This document shows, piece after piece, positions 1-11,498 of a stretch of 64,000 bases of DNA. The position numbers and the translations under genes are program-made. The notes under the pieces were generated by a model. The model made no database searches and was not told the DNA's origin. It was given only the letters and a program-made list of their open reading frames with translations. Position 1 is the stretch's first letter. Each line of letters begins with the position of its first letter. Origin of the DNA: Trissonchulus latispiculum (Eukaryota; Nematoda; Enoplea; Enoplida; Ironidae); the NCBI GenBank assembly GCA_030248195.1, contig JASAND010020065.1, forward strand, positions 1-64,000, given 5' to 3'.

Positions 1-1076
1 GTGATTATTCGGTATGTGCACACCTTACAGATTTTTGACTTTTCCAAAATGCATCTACTTCGGTATGTGCACACCTTACAAAATAAGAGTTTCTGCAAAA
101 TGCATCTACTTCGGTATGTGCACACCTTACAAAATATACAATGCTGACTATGGTACGTGAACTATATTTAACAATTTACTTTTTATTTCGGTGACAAATG
201 TTTCTGAAACAAATTATGGATGATCTTTCAACTATAATTATGGTTTCAACTATATTATTATGACCCTGGTTTATGGCAGAATAATTCGATTGTTTTTATA
301 TTGAACACAATTCCATGAATTCTGCAAAAATTATTTATTTGTGCTGAATTTATTTTTAGCAAGCAGAAATCGGCAGCGGAAAAACGGTTTCTCCGTATCT
401 TTCGCACCCTTCCGAAAAAACTACTCGCGAGTTTTTCCAATAATTTGAAAATTTTAACAAATTTATGCTGTTAAACTTTTTTAAGTCATATATAATCGCG
501 TTAATCGGTTAATCTAGACTGTTTTAAAGAATTTCAATTTTTACCACAAACTCGCTAGTAGTAGTAGTAACTCTTCCGAAGGGTGCGGAACATAGGTTAA
601 CGCGGGGGAGGTCTGGGGGCGTCCAAGCCCCCCCCCCCAACTCGGACAAGGCACAAAACCTACCGCCGTCGGGGACAAGGAGTAACGAAAAAATAGCCAA
701 GGAATAACCAAAAATAGCAGGAAAAAATTAGTTTTTACAGTAAAATTTCAAAATATTTCCGGCTTTGCCGGAATTTTTTAGCTAAAATTTTTAATTTTTT
801 GGAAAAGTCGAATGATTCAAGTATGCGTCATAAACCTAATTATAGTTGCAGGATCTAAATATAGTTCACGTACCATAGTCGGCATTGTTTATTTTGTAAG
901 GTGTGCACATACCGAAGTAGATGCATTTTGCAGAAACTCTTATTTTGTAAGGTGTGCACATACCGAAGTAGATGCATTTTACAGTACGCCCTTATTTTGT
1001 AAGTGTGCACATACCGAAGTAGACGCATTTTGGAAAAGTCAAAAATCTGTAAGGTGTGCACATACCGAATAATCAC
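1..1076. mobile_element. Foldback DNA element with tandem-repeat arms (left end at window edge)
   Basis: The left arm (1-170) and right arm (856-1076) are inverted copies. Each is built from a unit of about 57 bp containing CGGTATGTGCACACCTTA followed by an AAATGCATCTACTT-like stretch. The left arm has three units and the right arm four. The match continues inward past the unit array (CAACTATAATTA near 228 and its complement near 838). The first base of the window still pairs with base 1076, so the true left end may lie outside. No transposase is present between the arms. The structure is that of a non-autonomous foldback or MITE-type transposon; the superfamily is not assignable. Confidence 0.85.
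593..775 (+). repeat. Dispersed G-run/C-run repeat, copy 1
   Basis: The stretch has GTTAACGCGGGGGAGG, then TCTGGGGG and a CCAAGCCCCCC run, then an ACAAGG-rich segment. The same order is found on the minus strand near 43,000-43,310. Related segments occur near 50,130-50,480, 55,460-55,620 and 56,055-56,125. Here it sits between the arms of the foldback element. It does not encode a protein. Confidence 0.6.
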
Positions 1077-2399
1077 CGGGGTGGGGTGAGTGGGTGAGTG
1101 AGCTCCATGTCTGATGGGGATGAAATATCCCCCCAAGCACATGTATGCTCCTAACCGCATTATGTAGATCCAACTGGTGTGGGGCGTCTCGAAAAAACAT
1201 TTATATGGACCTTTTCCAAGCTAAAGTAAGGAGTTGTAGTCATTTGATTTCAGTGTACAAAATATTATACACAATTAATACGGATATAAATATTAATGAC
1301 TTCTCACAATTTTTTTGCAAGAAGTTTTCCCACAAATAAGCTTCAATTTTTTGCCTTACAAAGTTATTGTTGCTCACTCTATAAACAGTCAGTGAATTTA
1401 GGTTAAACTTTTTCCCTGGGAGGAAGTCCGTTATTCCATTGTTTGTTTGAACCTCATTGTGATTGGTGTTTGACCGTGAAAGAAGTTTAGGGCCAATTTT
1501 TGTCTTCTTACATAAACAGGATCTGTCTCTCTGTACCATGTGAATCTTAACATTTTCCCTGACAGTTTTACGTACATACGTATATCAGTTTTAGGAACGT
1601 GAGAACAACAACTTCTATTCATTATTAAACTAAAGAGAGACTGTATTACTGTAGCGATCCTTGTGTTTTCTCTGAGGTTATACGGCCATGTTCACATCTT
1701 GTAATAAAGTTGAAAGATGTACAGAAATGAGTTCATAAAAGGTTTTTAGACAAGTCCTATATTACTTTAGGATAGGATGGGAGCGGAAATTATGACATAG
1801 AAATGGAATAGAACCATAAAATTTATGATATGTACAAACTGCTGAACAAAGATGTGGGGGGAACTTCTTGTACAGTTTTACAACGGTGCCTGACTGTTGT
1901 TTTAATAAACTGCGCCGGAAGTAATAAAAACAGTCGCTGTATCATTGAGTAGAAATGAGTTAACTTGAAAAATTTCGAAGGAATACGTAGTTTTTAGATA
2001 CCCTAGAGATATGTTTAATCGTATCGAATGGATAAAGGTTTTATATCCGACTTTGCTCACTTTTCAAATTGCATAACATATATACATACCTACTCGGGTT
2101 TCTGATAATAGTCATATGCTTGAATACATTGATTCTAAATGTGTACGTAATATCTAAACTGAAGCTGTGGCCTAAAATCTAAATTTAAAATCTAAAACAA
2201 TCTGAGTAAAGAATGAAAGAAAGTTACACACCACTAAGCACCCGAAGAAATCGGGTACGGTGGGAACTGAACATTTCGTCCATACGTCCAGTCGAGCTCG
2301 AGCTTTATCCTACCGGAAAATTAATCAATTACAGCTAAAGTTGTAAGCTTAACATGTAAGCTTATACTGAGCTTATGAAAAGCAGAACCGAAAAACGGA
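1077..2399. other. Intergenic, no gene recognised
   Basis: AT-rich DNA without a supported exon. The segment TTTAGGTTAAACTTTTT near 1397 recurs near 12,495, which suggests an old dispersed repeat. Nothing else is recognisable. Confidence 0.5.
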
Positions 2400-2730
2400 T
2401 TTCAGATTCGCGCTCAGCGCCCCAGAAAACCCCTGTATGCAAGTTTTCAGCAAAATTTTTTGGTTCCCCTTGGTTTTGGTTTTGGTTCCCCTTACCAAAC
2501 AAAAATTTAAAATGTTTTAAGAATTTTAAAAATTTAAAAAATTTTTAATTTTTGAATTCAGCAGCTTCCAGTATGCACCCACACCAAATTTCAAAGTTAT
2601 TGGTCAAAAAAATCAAAAGTTAGGGTTGGGGGGGGGAAAGCGCAAAAGATCCTGAACCCACACCAAATTTCAAAGTTATTGGCCAAAAAATGAAAAGTTA
2701 GAGCTGGGGGGAAAGCGCAAAAGATCCCAG
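2400..2730. repeat. FB1 hairpin-family fragment and 79-bp tandem duplication
   Basis: 2400-2480 matches one arm of the FB1 family (see 16,757): CAGATTCG, then AAAACCCCTGTATGCA, then TTTTCAGCAAAA and TTGGTTCCCCTTGG. At 2577-2727 a unit beginning CACCAAATTTCAAAGTTATTGG and ending in CGCAAAAGATCC is repeated twice with a period of 79 bp. Confidence 0.65.
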
Positions 2731-3200
2731 TAGTTAACCTTCTGCTATTCTTAAACTTTATTGGTGCAGTCCACGGTTAACGTTGCTCAAAAATTTACAG
2801 CTGTTTTTCGATCTTTTCGATCTTTTTGCACTAAGAGTGATTCTGACTGGAAAGATCCGCTAAATTTTTTCGGGCTTTCTGTCATGTGGAATTTCGAATT
2901 TTTTAATCATTAGGCATTGCACGCCTGATTGAGTTCTAGATCTTTCCTGCTTGCCATGTGCGTTGATGTTTGTTGCCAACCTTGACTAGAAACAATAGAG
3001 TCACATTCGGAAAAATTGCATAAAAAAGAGGAACGGCGACGCGCGTTCGCATGCCAACTGTTTCCTATTGTGTACATTTTATAGACTGTAATACAACCAT
3101 GGCAAATGTAGTACTTAAAATTTGAAGTAGGATTATCTCACATTATTGCAAACTGGAGGGCTCAGAAAGAACCCTATTGACTCTTCTAAAGACCCTCATC

Positions 3201-3306
3201 TATTGTTTGACTATTGTCCTAGAAAACCATCATTTGCTCTTAAAATCCTGTTCACAGACTCCTCTATACAATACCCTCTGAAAACATTTACTCACCCGTA
3301 CTACCT
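3201..3306 (+). repeat. Duplicated non-coding block A (upstream of Dlx paralog 1)
   Basis: This block matches 30,323-30,426 through TATTGTTTGACTATTGTCC, then AAAATCCTGTTC, then CGTACTACC at the end, in the same order and strand. A weaker second match follows at about 3,800-3,855 versus 30,770-30,825 (AGGAAAT, then CATTARAATTGTRAC). It is 14.7 kb upstream of the first Dlx start; its counterpart is 10.8 kb upstream of the second. It may be a remnant of tandem duplication or simply two copies of a dispersed repeat. Confidence 0.6.
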
Positions 3307-3309
3307 TCT

Positions 3310-5689
3310 GAAAAGAGGGGCCCATGCTGTTTATTTAGAACTTCTGTTGTAAATAAATTCTTCATAAACATTTCTCGATAAAGAAATTACTAAAATCTAG
3401 CTCGATTGTACGTATATAATATGTTCTTGAATACTGGTAACATTATCAAGCTTGGTGGCATTGGTAGAGATGAACATTTTTGAAAGTAGGAAGAAGCACC
3501 GGGCGGGAACAATATATATTTTTAAACTGTAAATAAATCATTGAAATCGTAAATAAATAAAATAAATAAAAATAAAACAATTCATAAGTCGTTGAAATCA
3601 GTGGAATCACTAAGTTTTCTGCGTATGTACTTATCTAATGGACATACTGGTCTGATTACGTACATATAAAATATACCGTATTTAAGATAAATGTGTTTAT
3701 AAAGCTAACAGTTCAGTGTATTTTAAATTCGCGAACAGTCCAAGTAAGGAACAGCGGCAGGTGGGTTTTTGCCTTGCCATAGACGGTAGCGCCTCGTCTC
3801 CTGTATCCAAGGAAATCTTCATAGTAAGAGAGTACATTAGAATTGTGACACCTTTTGTTCAGGCCTGGATCCTTTGTTGATTTTATGGAGGTCGTAATTT
3901 TGCGCTTGGCGTGCCTCCCTCCGCTACAACGCATGTCACACTTGCGCCTACAGGGAGACACAGAAAGAGAGAGAGAGAGAGGTACACAGGAATTGAAAAT
4001 TTTCATTGTCAGACTTGTCCTAAAGAAAAGACGAAATATAAAATTTTGGAGAAAGAAATAAAAGGAATTGAATTCAGGTCTGAACTGCAAAAAGACACGG
4101 AGATTGTCTTACGGTAGATCCTACGTATGTACCTACATATGTGCGGAGTAGGTTTGCTGTGCCCTGAAAGTCTTGTCTCTGTGCTAGTTTTGAGTGAACT
4201 GTTGTTACTTGTAGGGTCCATTTACAGGAAAACGTCTTACGGTAGTGCTCAAACACAGTCAAAGCTCCACACTCCAAGGTCTACTAAATTTGTGGTTATT
4301 AAATTTCGTCCGCTCAAATAACTGCATCCACAGAGTTTGTTTGTTATTTACAGCGGTCACAGATTTATTGGCCGGTTATAATTTGAGACAATCCAGGTAG
4401 GTGTTTTACGTAATTGGATAATTTAGTGAATGTCACCGATTAATTCAATAAAGTATTAATTTTCTCGATAGGTGTTTAAAATTGCTAAGGCTAATTTTGT
4501 TCTACAAAGTATAGATCAGCTGTAATTTGTTGTAAATTTAATTTGATTCTCCCAACTGGGAGTTCAGCAAGGCAATTGCAATTGGTAGGGTTAATTAAGT
4601 GTCATATGTTTGATCCACTGATTAGGGATTCTGTATATACTTTAACATCGAATATATAATACATCGAATTAAAGTATAACTTTAGATAATACTCTTGAAT
4701 TGGGCAGGCTACATTTCAGCAATATGTTTCTGGGAATAGCAGCTGCAGCTTTCAGAAAACGGGTAGAAAACGAATTCGCCATCAATCTGCCTGCACAGCG
4801 CTTCAGAAACAGCAAGTCTCTTTTTCAGATTAGCAGCTTAAGGATTCGAATTCGAATTGTTCCAATTTGAACTGTTTAGCCGTGGAGACTGCTCCTGAAA
4901 TGCATGTAAAGAAACGGTGGTGACTTAAAATATTTCTTCATTCGCTTTGACTTAAAATATTTCTTTATTCGCTTAAATAAGAGTATTAGTTTGCCCTATT
5001 TGCATATCTTTGAAATTAGTAATTTGCTTATAATCGATCTTCCCTGTTGTAATCGAAAGCAAAATGAGGACGACGACTGGTTCCAATTTTAGACACAGTG
5101 GATATGTCCTTCTTTTTCTTCCAACGTAAATATGATCTGTGTCTTTGTTTGCACATCCAGCTTTGTGCATTTCTTGGGCGATTAAGCGATCATTCAATCA
5201 ATCAGTCGGCTGTTGAAGTTTGCAATAAGATTTGTCGGTTTTACAGTCGTCGCTCGCAATTGCCTCATCCCGTTGAATGAATGGTGAACGGTCAGCAGGG
5301 TCGTTCACTTTTAGCTTAGGTAAGATGAAATTCGATCATCCTACAGTAAAATAGCTAATCGATTCATACGAACCAATCTGAGTTTCCGGTAAAATAATTA
5401 TTATTCGAGTGGTCCGTATCCGTTGTGCTGCTCGTAAGAAATTACGTAAAATAAATTTGTTCCATTGTTTCATGGTTGAAATACGAATTACCATGTTAGT
5501 GGTACTTCCTGTAATGTATACATATACACAGTTCAATGTAACTTTAACAAAGCAACTATAGTCATTTCATATCATATTATATTGGCATAATCAGTGGCTA
5601 AGTGGATTTTACATTTGAAATCTACATATATATTTCATAAGTGATAGGTGCTAGGATGATTTAGTTCAAATCAGACGTTTGGATGCATT
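3310..5689. other. Intergenic, no gene recognised
   Basis: Only a short GA microsatellite (3965-3982) and scattered AT-rich sequence are visible. The open frames here overlap on both strands and show no domain or exon signature. Confidence 0.5.
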
Positions 5690-6660
5690 AAAACACATTT
5701 CTGATCGATCTGCAGCCAAACGTCAAAACTTAAAATTATAAGTTTTTAAGTTTTCTGAGGGGAGACCAAGGGGAACCAAAAAATTTTTGTCTCCAATCTT
5801 GCTAAAAAGTTGCATAGAAGGGTTTTCAGAGTAGCTGAACTGCTGAACACGAATCAGGGATCTCTTTAACTACCTATTCCCCCCCCCCTCCAGAAGACCC
5901 AATTTAGCTATTTCCTTCCCAAATTGCAAGTGAACAATATCTCGCATTAAAGTACATAGTCGCATGTGTAAAATGCAGAAATGGCACAAACCGGAGATAT
6001 TTCTGACCAATTTTTTAACCAAAACTAAACATTTTGAATTTTACAAAATCTTGAATTTTAAAAGTATTTAAAGTTGACTTTGTCATGAATCGCAAGGGGG
6101 GGCCCAGGGGACCAAAAATTTTTTGTCTTCGGTTTTGCTAAAAAGTTGCATAAAGGGGTTTTCTGGGTCGCTAAACACGAATCTGAAGTCGGTTTTTCAA
6201 TTCAGCTTTTCGTTAGCTCAGTGTAAGCTTTACAACTTAAACCTACAAAGAATAAGCTTATAATCAAGCTACCGAAAATCGGAATCGAAAAACTTCAGAT
6301 TCGTGCTCAGCACATCTGAAATCCTCCGGTAACTTCTATCACATTTATTTCTGCTTTTAAATACATTTTAATACAGATGACCCCAATTTAACTATCCCTC
6401 CCCAAACGAGTTGCGGGGAATAGTTAGAGATCCCGAATTAGAAAACTGTTTTTCGATCAATCTTTTCCTCAACTAGAAATAGGCTACGTACTGCTTATAT
6501 AATCAAAATTTGAGGCAAGAAATTTTTGGTTGCCCTTGGCCGTCCCCATGAAAAAATTTGACAAATTAAAATTCTTTAAAATTTGTAATTTTGCTGCAGA
6601 TCGATCACAAATGTATTCAAACGCGTCCATACCAAATTTGAATTAAATCGGTCGACTTCT
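5690..6660. repeat. Cluster of FB1 hairpin-family fragments
   Basis: Three partial FB1 arms can be recognised by the ordered motifs GGGGACCAAGGGGAACC, TTTTTGTCT, TGCTAAAAAGTTGCAT, GGGGTTTTC and AACACGAATCTGAA: about 5,750-5,870, 6,095-6,330 and 6,510-6,660. A stretch around 6,220-6,265 resembles the AAGCTTA-rich hairpin centre. All copies are degraded. Confidence 0.65.
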
Positions 6661-6746
6661 GCGAAAGGTCGATTCCTAAGGGTCTTTTTATGCGCAGGGC
6701 TAAAACAGTTAAACAGTTCATTTTTCTCACTTGCTGGACCAGTGGC

Positions 6747-8188
6747 CAGTGTTATCAAGCATCTCAACCCGGGTTGAAAACCTCAACCCAGTGTTATCAA
6801 AGGGTTGAATAAACCCGGGTCGAAATAACGATTCACTCCCATTTGCGCGCAAGTCCCATTTGCGCGCAAGTCCCATTTGCGCGCATTGATTCCCGATTGC
6901 GCGCACCTCACTAAAAATTCAGATAGTCCCATTTGCGCGCAAACAAATTTTACCTCTATTCTTAAGTTAACCTTTACGGTAGTCCCATTTGCGCGCAGTA
7001 CATACATTAATGTTCTTCACAGAAACGCATTAATTGTTGCAATACGTGACAGTGATAAAATTCTAAGTAAACATTTTATTACATAAAGTCAAAATAATAA
7101 AATATATGTTGATTCAAAAAGTTCCGGCGTGCTTGCAGATGAAACTACGTTTTTAAGGTAAAAATAATTTTTTAAAAAACGCTAAATTTTTCAGTTGATA
7201 CAGAAGTTGTGAAGCAATAAAAAGCGAAATCAGAGGTTACTGAGTTTAGTATATGTAATTCAAGGTAAAATATACACTCTATGACTAATACAAACTTGTT
7301 GATCCTTTTATGTCATTTAATTAAATTTTGTTAATCTCTGAAATATCGTTTTTCATACTTTGACTAAAATGGAAGTTTTACGCGTAATTAGGACATGCGC
7401 GCAAACGGGACTACTTACAGATTTAAACAATACAAGTGCGCGCAAATGAGACCTGCGCGCAAACGGGACTGACTTAAATAACGTCTTTAATTTGTGCGCG
7501 CAAATGGGACTCCACCGAAATAACAGGGTTGGGGTTGAAACTGGGATTGAGTTCCAACCCAATGTTATCATTAAATTTCGTTTGAAAATTCGGGTTGGTT
7601 TTCGGGATGAAATCGCAGAGTCTCAAGCCTCTTCAGTTAGGAGGGTTGAGATTTCAACCCGAGTTAAGATAACGGATATCCATCGTTTCGTTCTAGGTTT
7701 ACCAATTTGCCATGGCTGATGAACAGCACTAGGGATAGTCAGATTTTTAAAAAACTAAAGATCTTTCAATATTTTCATGAAATATGGCATGAAGAAATCA
7801 CAGCAAAAATCAAGATATTGATCCAGTCTTCTTCATAAATTAGTTCCTTGGTTTTTGTGGTCGCCGTGAGTGTTTTATTTGCTTATATCAACACATGGTC
7901 CACTAAGGAGTTTTGCATAATTATTTACAAACAACAATTCATTACACGCCTTGAAATGCAGCAGTAGTTGGAACAGCATCATTCTTCACGTTAAGGCTCC
8001 TTCGTGGATTGAAAACTGGGTTCAAATCGGGGTTGAAACAGCTCAACCCGTTTTAAGTTAACCCAATCCCAAAAATGTTTGATAACATTGGGTTGAGCAG
8101 GAGGGTTTAGCCAACACGAAAATTTTAGGGTTCAACCCAGAAATGGTTTCAACCCGGGTTGAGCTCAACCCGATTTTGATAACATTTG
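6747..8188. mobile_element. DNA transposon with TGTTATCAA terminal inverted repeats
   Basis: The left end reads CAGTGTTATCAAGCATCTC followed by AACCCGGGTTGAAA. The right end read on the minus strand is CAAATGTTATCAA followed by CGGGTTGAGCTCAACCCGGG. Many CAACCC/GGGTTG motifs lie subterminally (6,770-6,822 and 7,525-8,175). No target duplication is visible, so it is old. It is interrupted by the element at 6,830-7,515. No transposase reading frame remains. Confidence 0.75.
6830..7515. mobile_element. Nested 686-bp element with TCCCATTTGCGCGC inverted arrays and 9-bp TSD
   Basis: Perfect 9-bp direct repeats CGAAATAAC flank it (6,821-6,829 and 7,516-7,524). The left arm carries several copies of TCCCATTTGCGCGC up to about 6,990. 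The right arm carries the complement GCGCGCAAATGGGA or close variants from about 7,390 to 7,510. The middle is AT-rich. A 9-bp duplication with long repetitive inverted ends is compatible with a Mutator-like or related non-autonomous element, but the family is not proven. Confidence 0.82.
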
Positions 8189-8558
8189 CCCATTATACAA
8201 ATTTAAGTTTTTAAGTTACCTTTTTAACTCCACGAAATGCCCGTGTGATACAACACTCGCTGAGCACAGTGCTAAGTATATTTTCCTCGGCTCGGTTTTA
8301 TAGTATGACAAACTCGGTTTACCTACTCGTTAACGTATATTCAAACCTGAAATTAAAGTTTTAGAGGAGATCACTAACAATTCTCAATCAGTCTTTTACC
8401 TTTTTCATAATATGTCGCGTCAAGATAATCTGTAGGCTACATATATATTCCCTGTACTACAGTGCTATATCACGTAAAATTGTGTTCCAAAATTTTGATT
8501 AGCTCTGAGCTTGTTTTTGAAATTACTATTTTAAAGACTGCTAAGTTTTACAATGCTT
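8189..8558. other. Intergenic, nothing recognised
   Basis: AT-rich sequence between two transposons. No exon, RNA gene or repeat was seen. Confidence 0.5.
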
Positions 8559-8559
<1 letters not shown>

Positions 8560-8622
<63 letters not shown>

Positions 8623-8650
8623 TATAGATATATATATATATATATATATA
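8560..8650. repeat. TA dinucleotide microsatellite
   Basis: About 90 bp of alternating T and A with two GATA interruptions. It directly abuts the left end of the element at 8,649. Confidence 0.95.
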
Positions 8651-9327
8651 GCTACGCTCATATTTAACTTTAAAGGAAAGAAGATTTTAAAGAAAGATTC
8701 TTTTGAAAGAAAAAAGAATCTTTCAATATAAACAAGGAGGAAAGAAAGTTAACGTAAACGTCAAGTGTAATTTAATCCCTCCCAGCTAACGCTGTGTGCA
8801 TTTGTTGCACACAATGTTAATGCTTAAATGTGTCACCTGTCATTCAGACTTTTGACCTTTGCCTTAACTTTGGCTTATTGTAAGTAGAAAGAAAGAAATT
8901 TTCCTCTGAAAGAAAGAAAGAAAGTTCATTTTCAAATAATCTTTCTTTTAAGTATAGGTTGTTGCACATGCTAAATGATGATGATCCCTAAAAACTTTAT
9001 AGGAAAGTTTTTAAAACAAGCTTTCAGGACCGGATCGGGCCGAGCAAACCTAAATGGCGCTCAAAATGTTTTGCTCATTTGCATAAATTTAAGGTACGGG
9101 CGAGAACTTAGTTGTGAAATAGCTTAGTTCAAATTTAAAATACCGGAAATTTGAATTAGACTTGGCGTGCTCAGCTTTTGCATCAGTGAGTATGTGCAGA
9201 ACGTTTACTTCAGCAATGTTTTAATAAGGATTCCATTCTGGACCATATATGGTTGGTTTGAAACAGTTACTAAAATATTGATTCATTTGTCGTTTGGTTG
9301 TTTCTAATAGTGTTCACAGATACCTAA

Positions 9328-9392
9328 TTTGCATGCTGATTTGCATTCTTTTGGGTATAAAAGGCAGCTGAACATGCGCGCGTTGTCAGTCG
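9328..9392 (+). promoter_or_regulatory. Octamer plus TATA plus initiator-like core promoter inside the MITE
   Basis: Two ATTTGCAT octamers (near 9,329 and 9,340) precede TATAAAAGGC (9,356-9,365). A TCAGT initiator-like match follows at 9,386-9,390, its A being 32 bp downstream of the first T of the TATA box. A further ATTTGCAT lies near 9,078. The spacing is what is expected of a pol II core promoter. No protein-coding frame follows, so any transcript would be non-coding. Function is inferred from motifs only. Confidence 0.5.
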
Positions 9393-9485
9393 CAGCAGTG
9401 AGCAGGCTACAAATTTTGGTTGGGAAGCTGTAGTTGTGAAGCGCGGTACAGCGTGCTTAGCGTGCTTAGCGTTCTTCACAAATGC

Positions 9486-9521
9486 AGTTGTGAAGCACAG
9501 TGCACATCGTGCTTCACAACT
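9486..9521 (+). repeat. Perfect 13-bp stem, 10-nt loop hairpin
   Basis: AGTTGTGAAGCAC (9,486-9,498) pairs perfectly with GTGCTTCACAACT (9,509-9,521). A looser related pair lies just upstream (TTGTGAAGCG near 9,433 and CGTTCTTCACAA near 9,470). Both are downstream of the promoter-like core and would be in its transcript. Confidence 0.75.
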
Positions 9522-9651
9522 CTGATGGAGGCACGGGGTTACAGCACAGCAAATTTGAACTAAGTTATTTCACAATTTAAATAAGAGCGTAGCTGTATAT
9601 CTCTCTCTCTAATCCGTTTTTCTCTATGCAAACTTGATTTTTTCACTTTTA

Positions 9652-9990
9652 GGGTGTGCACAAAACACGGCCCCGGCCCGGGTGCATAAAACACGCCCCG
9701 CCCCACATAAAACACGGCCTCATTACGGCCCGGTGCAAAAAACGCGGCCCCGTTACGGCCCCATACGTAAAACGTGGCCCCGTCCACGGCTCCATCAAAA
9801 AGTTTTTGACAACGGTAATTAAATATAACCAATGCATCTCCTAGTAAAAAATAAATTGTTCAATGTTTAATGTTAGAGTTTGAAAAAATTGAATTTAGAA
9901 TTCATAATATTGTATTTGAACCAGCTTTCAAATTTTTTGTATCTTGGTAATCCTACTTATGACAAAATTTATGTGTAGGACAAGTATCTA
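9652..9990 (+). mobile_element. Left arm of the AGGGTGTGCA foldback family, truncated
   Basis: It starts AGGGTGTGCACAAAACACGG, then has several GGCCCCG-type units separated by AAAACACGG or similar, then the same AT-rich arm seen at 32,770-32,935 (TATAACCAAT, GCATCTCCTA, TATCTTGGTAA). The matching right arm of the 32,615 copy is not present here. Like that copy it is preceded by ACTTTT. Confidence 0.7.
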
Positions 9991-10266
9991 TAATAAAAAA
10001 TATTGCCTGAAATGTTCAGACACTAATACTTTTAAAAACGAACATTTTAAGCGAAATTCTTAAATTTATAGTAACGAAATTTTTTCAATGAAACGCAGTT
10101 TAACCCCTACCTTGCTAAACTCTAACGTCTCATGTAAAGCTCATAGTTCAGAAAAAGATCCAAACTTTATGGAATTTTGGAGGCAAATTGAAGGGTAGAA
10201 ATTATAAAATTTGAAAACTTATATAGACATTTTAACATTTAACTGTCTAGCTGCATTAGGCATAAT

Positions 10267-10545
10267 TAGTGCTGTGCATCGGCCCTGTCCGAACCGGCCG
10301 TCCGGTGGCGCTGGCCGAGCATGTTTTCGACCACGCCAGGTTCAAATATCTAACGTAAATTTATATAAAACCGTATTAGAGATGCTTGTTCAGCGACTCC
10401 GAAAACTATATCTTTTCAGCAAAATCGGCAAAAAAGGTTTCCTCGTGATTCCTTCTGAGAATCAAAATTCAGTGACGTTGAAAATGTTTAAAAATGTTTC
10501 GTATCAAATTTCGGCTTGATTGATCAAGTTTTAGAAATTTAGCCA
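10267..10545. repeat. Possible hAT-like end fragment followed by FB1-family fragment
   Basis: TAGTGCTGTGCATCGGCCC then GGCCG-rich sequence (10,267-10,320) resembles the GC-rich ends of the hAT-like elements in this window, but no partner end was found. From 10,321 an FB1-type arm follows: ATGTTTTCGACCACGCC, then TTCAAATATC, then TTTTCAGCAAAATCGGC and, near the end, ATCAAGTTTTAGAAATTT. Confidence 0.45.
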
Positions 10546-11412
10546 CTAGGATGGGTAAGATCGAAACCATGGCAAAGCGCAGTTGTCAACCTATGAAATT
10601 TCTCACCACAGTTCCCTTCCCTAGGCAATGCCTAACCTTTACTTTCGTTTTCAAGCGTTATTTTCCAATGTTAATGTTTTTAAATTTTAATGAAAATCTA
10701 TTATGCACTGTCTATTCTTTAATATTGTCTAAAATCAAAAGTATGATTTAAAAACTGAGTTTTTAATTGGATTATTCAAAATTGATTTTAGACTAGAAGA
10801 TTCAAAGGGAGCTTTGCCAAGATTGACCCGAATTATGAAAACCATTTTCAAACTTTAAAAGTTTTAACATATGAATTTTAATTTTTAAATTTAAGTTTTA
10901 GACCGAAGGTTTCTTCCTATGCTTATGCCGAAATGATACTTACCGAAAGAAATTACATAATATAACTTTACAGTACAGTACAACAGAGTTTTGGGGTCGG
11001 AGTTGGAGTCAGGACCATATTTTGTCGACTGGCCTGCTAGGTTCAACATGTTTCTTAACTTCTGAAGCAATTTCGTGAACTGGGAGGGCATAGAGCGCTG
11101 ACTGTATACAAAGTAAAAGTGTCGCGACCCTCCTCTTGCTGCTTAACCCACAAGGTCTTTCACCGACTAGAAGCATAACTTTAGGACTTGTATTGAAGAC
11201 AATGTTTTGGATTTTCTGCTCATCCGACAATAAGAAGCTGTAAAAATATCAAGCTAAGTCAAGATGGCGTAATAAAATCCTCAGCTTTAAAGTTAAACAC
11301 ATCAAAAAATCCGGCGCAAAGTTTTAGCGCTGTGAAGAGAAGGTGGGAACTGCAACTGCACTGTAAGAGAGGAAAGTGCAAAACTGATTCCAACAGGGCG
11401 ATTAGAATCGAT
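10546..11412. other. Intergenic, no gene recognised
   Basis: AT-rich sequence without a supported exon or repeat. Confidence 0.5.
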
Positions 11413-11498
11413 GGTTTGGCTCAAATTAAATGTAATAACAGTGCTAATGATACTGTAATTTCTACAATTACCTGCCCCTAGTTTAACAGTAATTACCC
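11413..11498 (+). promoter_or_regulatory. Duplicated non-coding block B, candidate Dlx enhancer
   Basis: This 86-bp block closely matches 34,004-34,089. Shared strings include TCAAATTAA, GTGCTAATGATAC, GTAATTT and CAATTACCTG, then AATTACC at the end. It lies 6.5 kb upstream of the first Dlx start; the partner is 7.1 kb upstream of the second. It is rich in TAAT/ATTA cores, the usual binding core of Antennapedia-type homeodomains including Dlx. It has no shared reading frame. The enhancer role is an inference from its retention after duplication. Confidence 0.5.

Larger units (their letters stand above)
8649..9595 (+). mobile_element. MITE-like element with AGCTACGCTC termini, carrying a promoter-like core
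   Basis: The ends are AGCTACGCTCATATTTAA (8,650) and its complement TTAAATAAGAGCGTAGCT (9,577-9,593). A second inverted pair lies inside: TTAGTTGTGAAATAGC then TTAGTTCAAATTT near 9,110, and AAATTTGAACTAAG then TTATTTCACAA near 9,550. GAAA-rich stretches lie at 8,677-8,745 and 8,888-8,950. The element sits in a TA microsatellite, consistent with AT-rich target choice. It has no coding frame. Confidence 0.7.

Noticed and set aside
812..1072. 86-codon repeat protein with FVRCAHTEVDAF units
   Set aside because: The units are the 57-bp repeats of the foldback element arm, and the mirror frame exists on the minus strand.
3713..4117. Overlapping frames of 68-125 codons with Arg-Glu or Ser-Leu repeats
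   Set aside because: Centred on a GA microsatellite. No splice or domain support.
8462..8731. 89-codon open frame with Tyr-Ile repeats
   Set aside because: It is a translation of the TA microsatellite.
9560..9844. Arg/Pro/His-rich frames on both strands
   Set aside because: Translations of the GGCCCCG/AAAACACGG units at the end of a foldback element.
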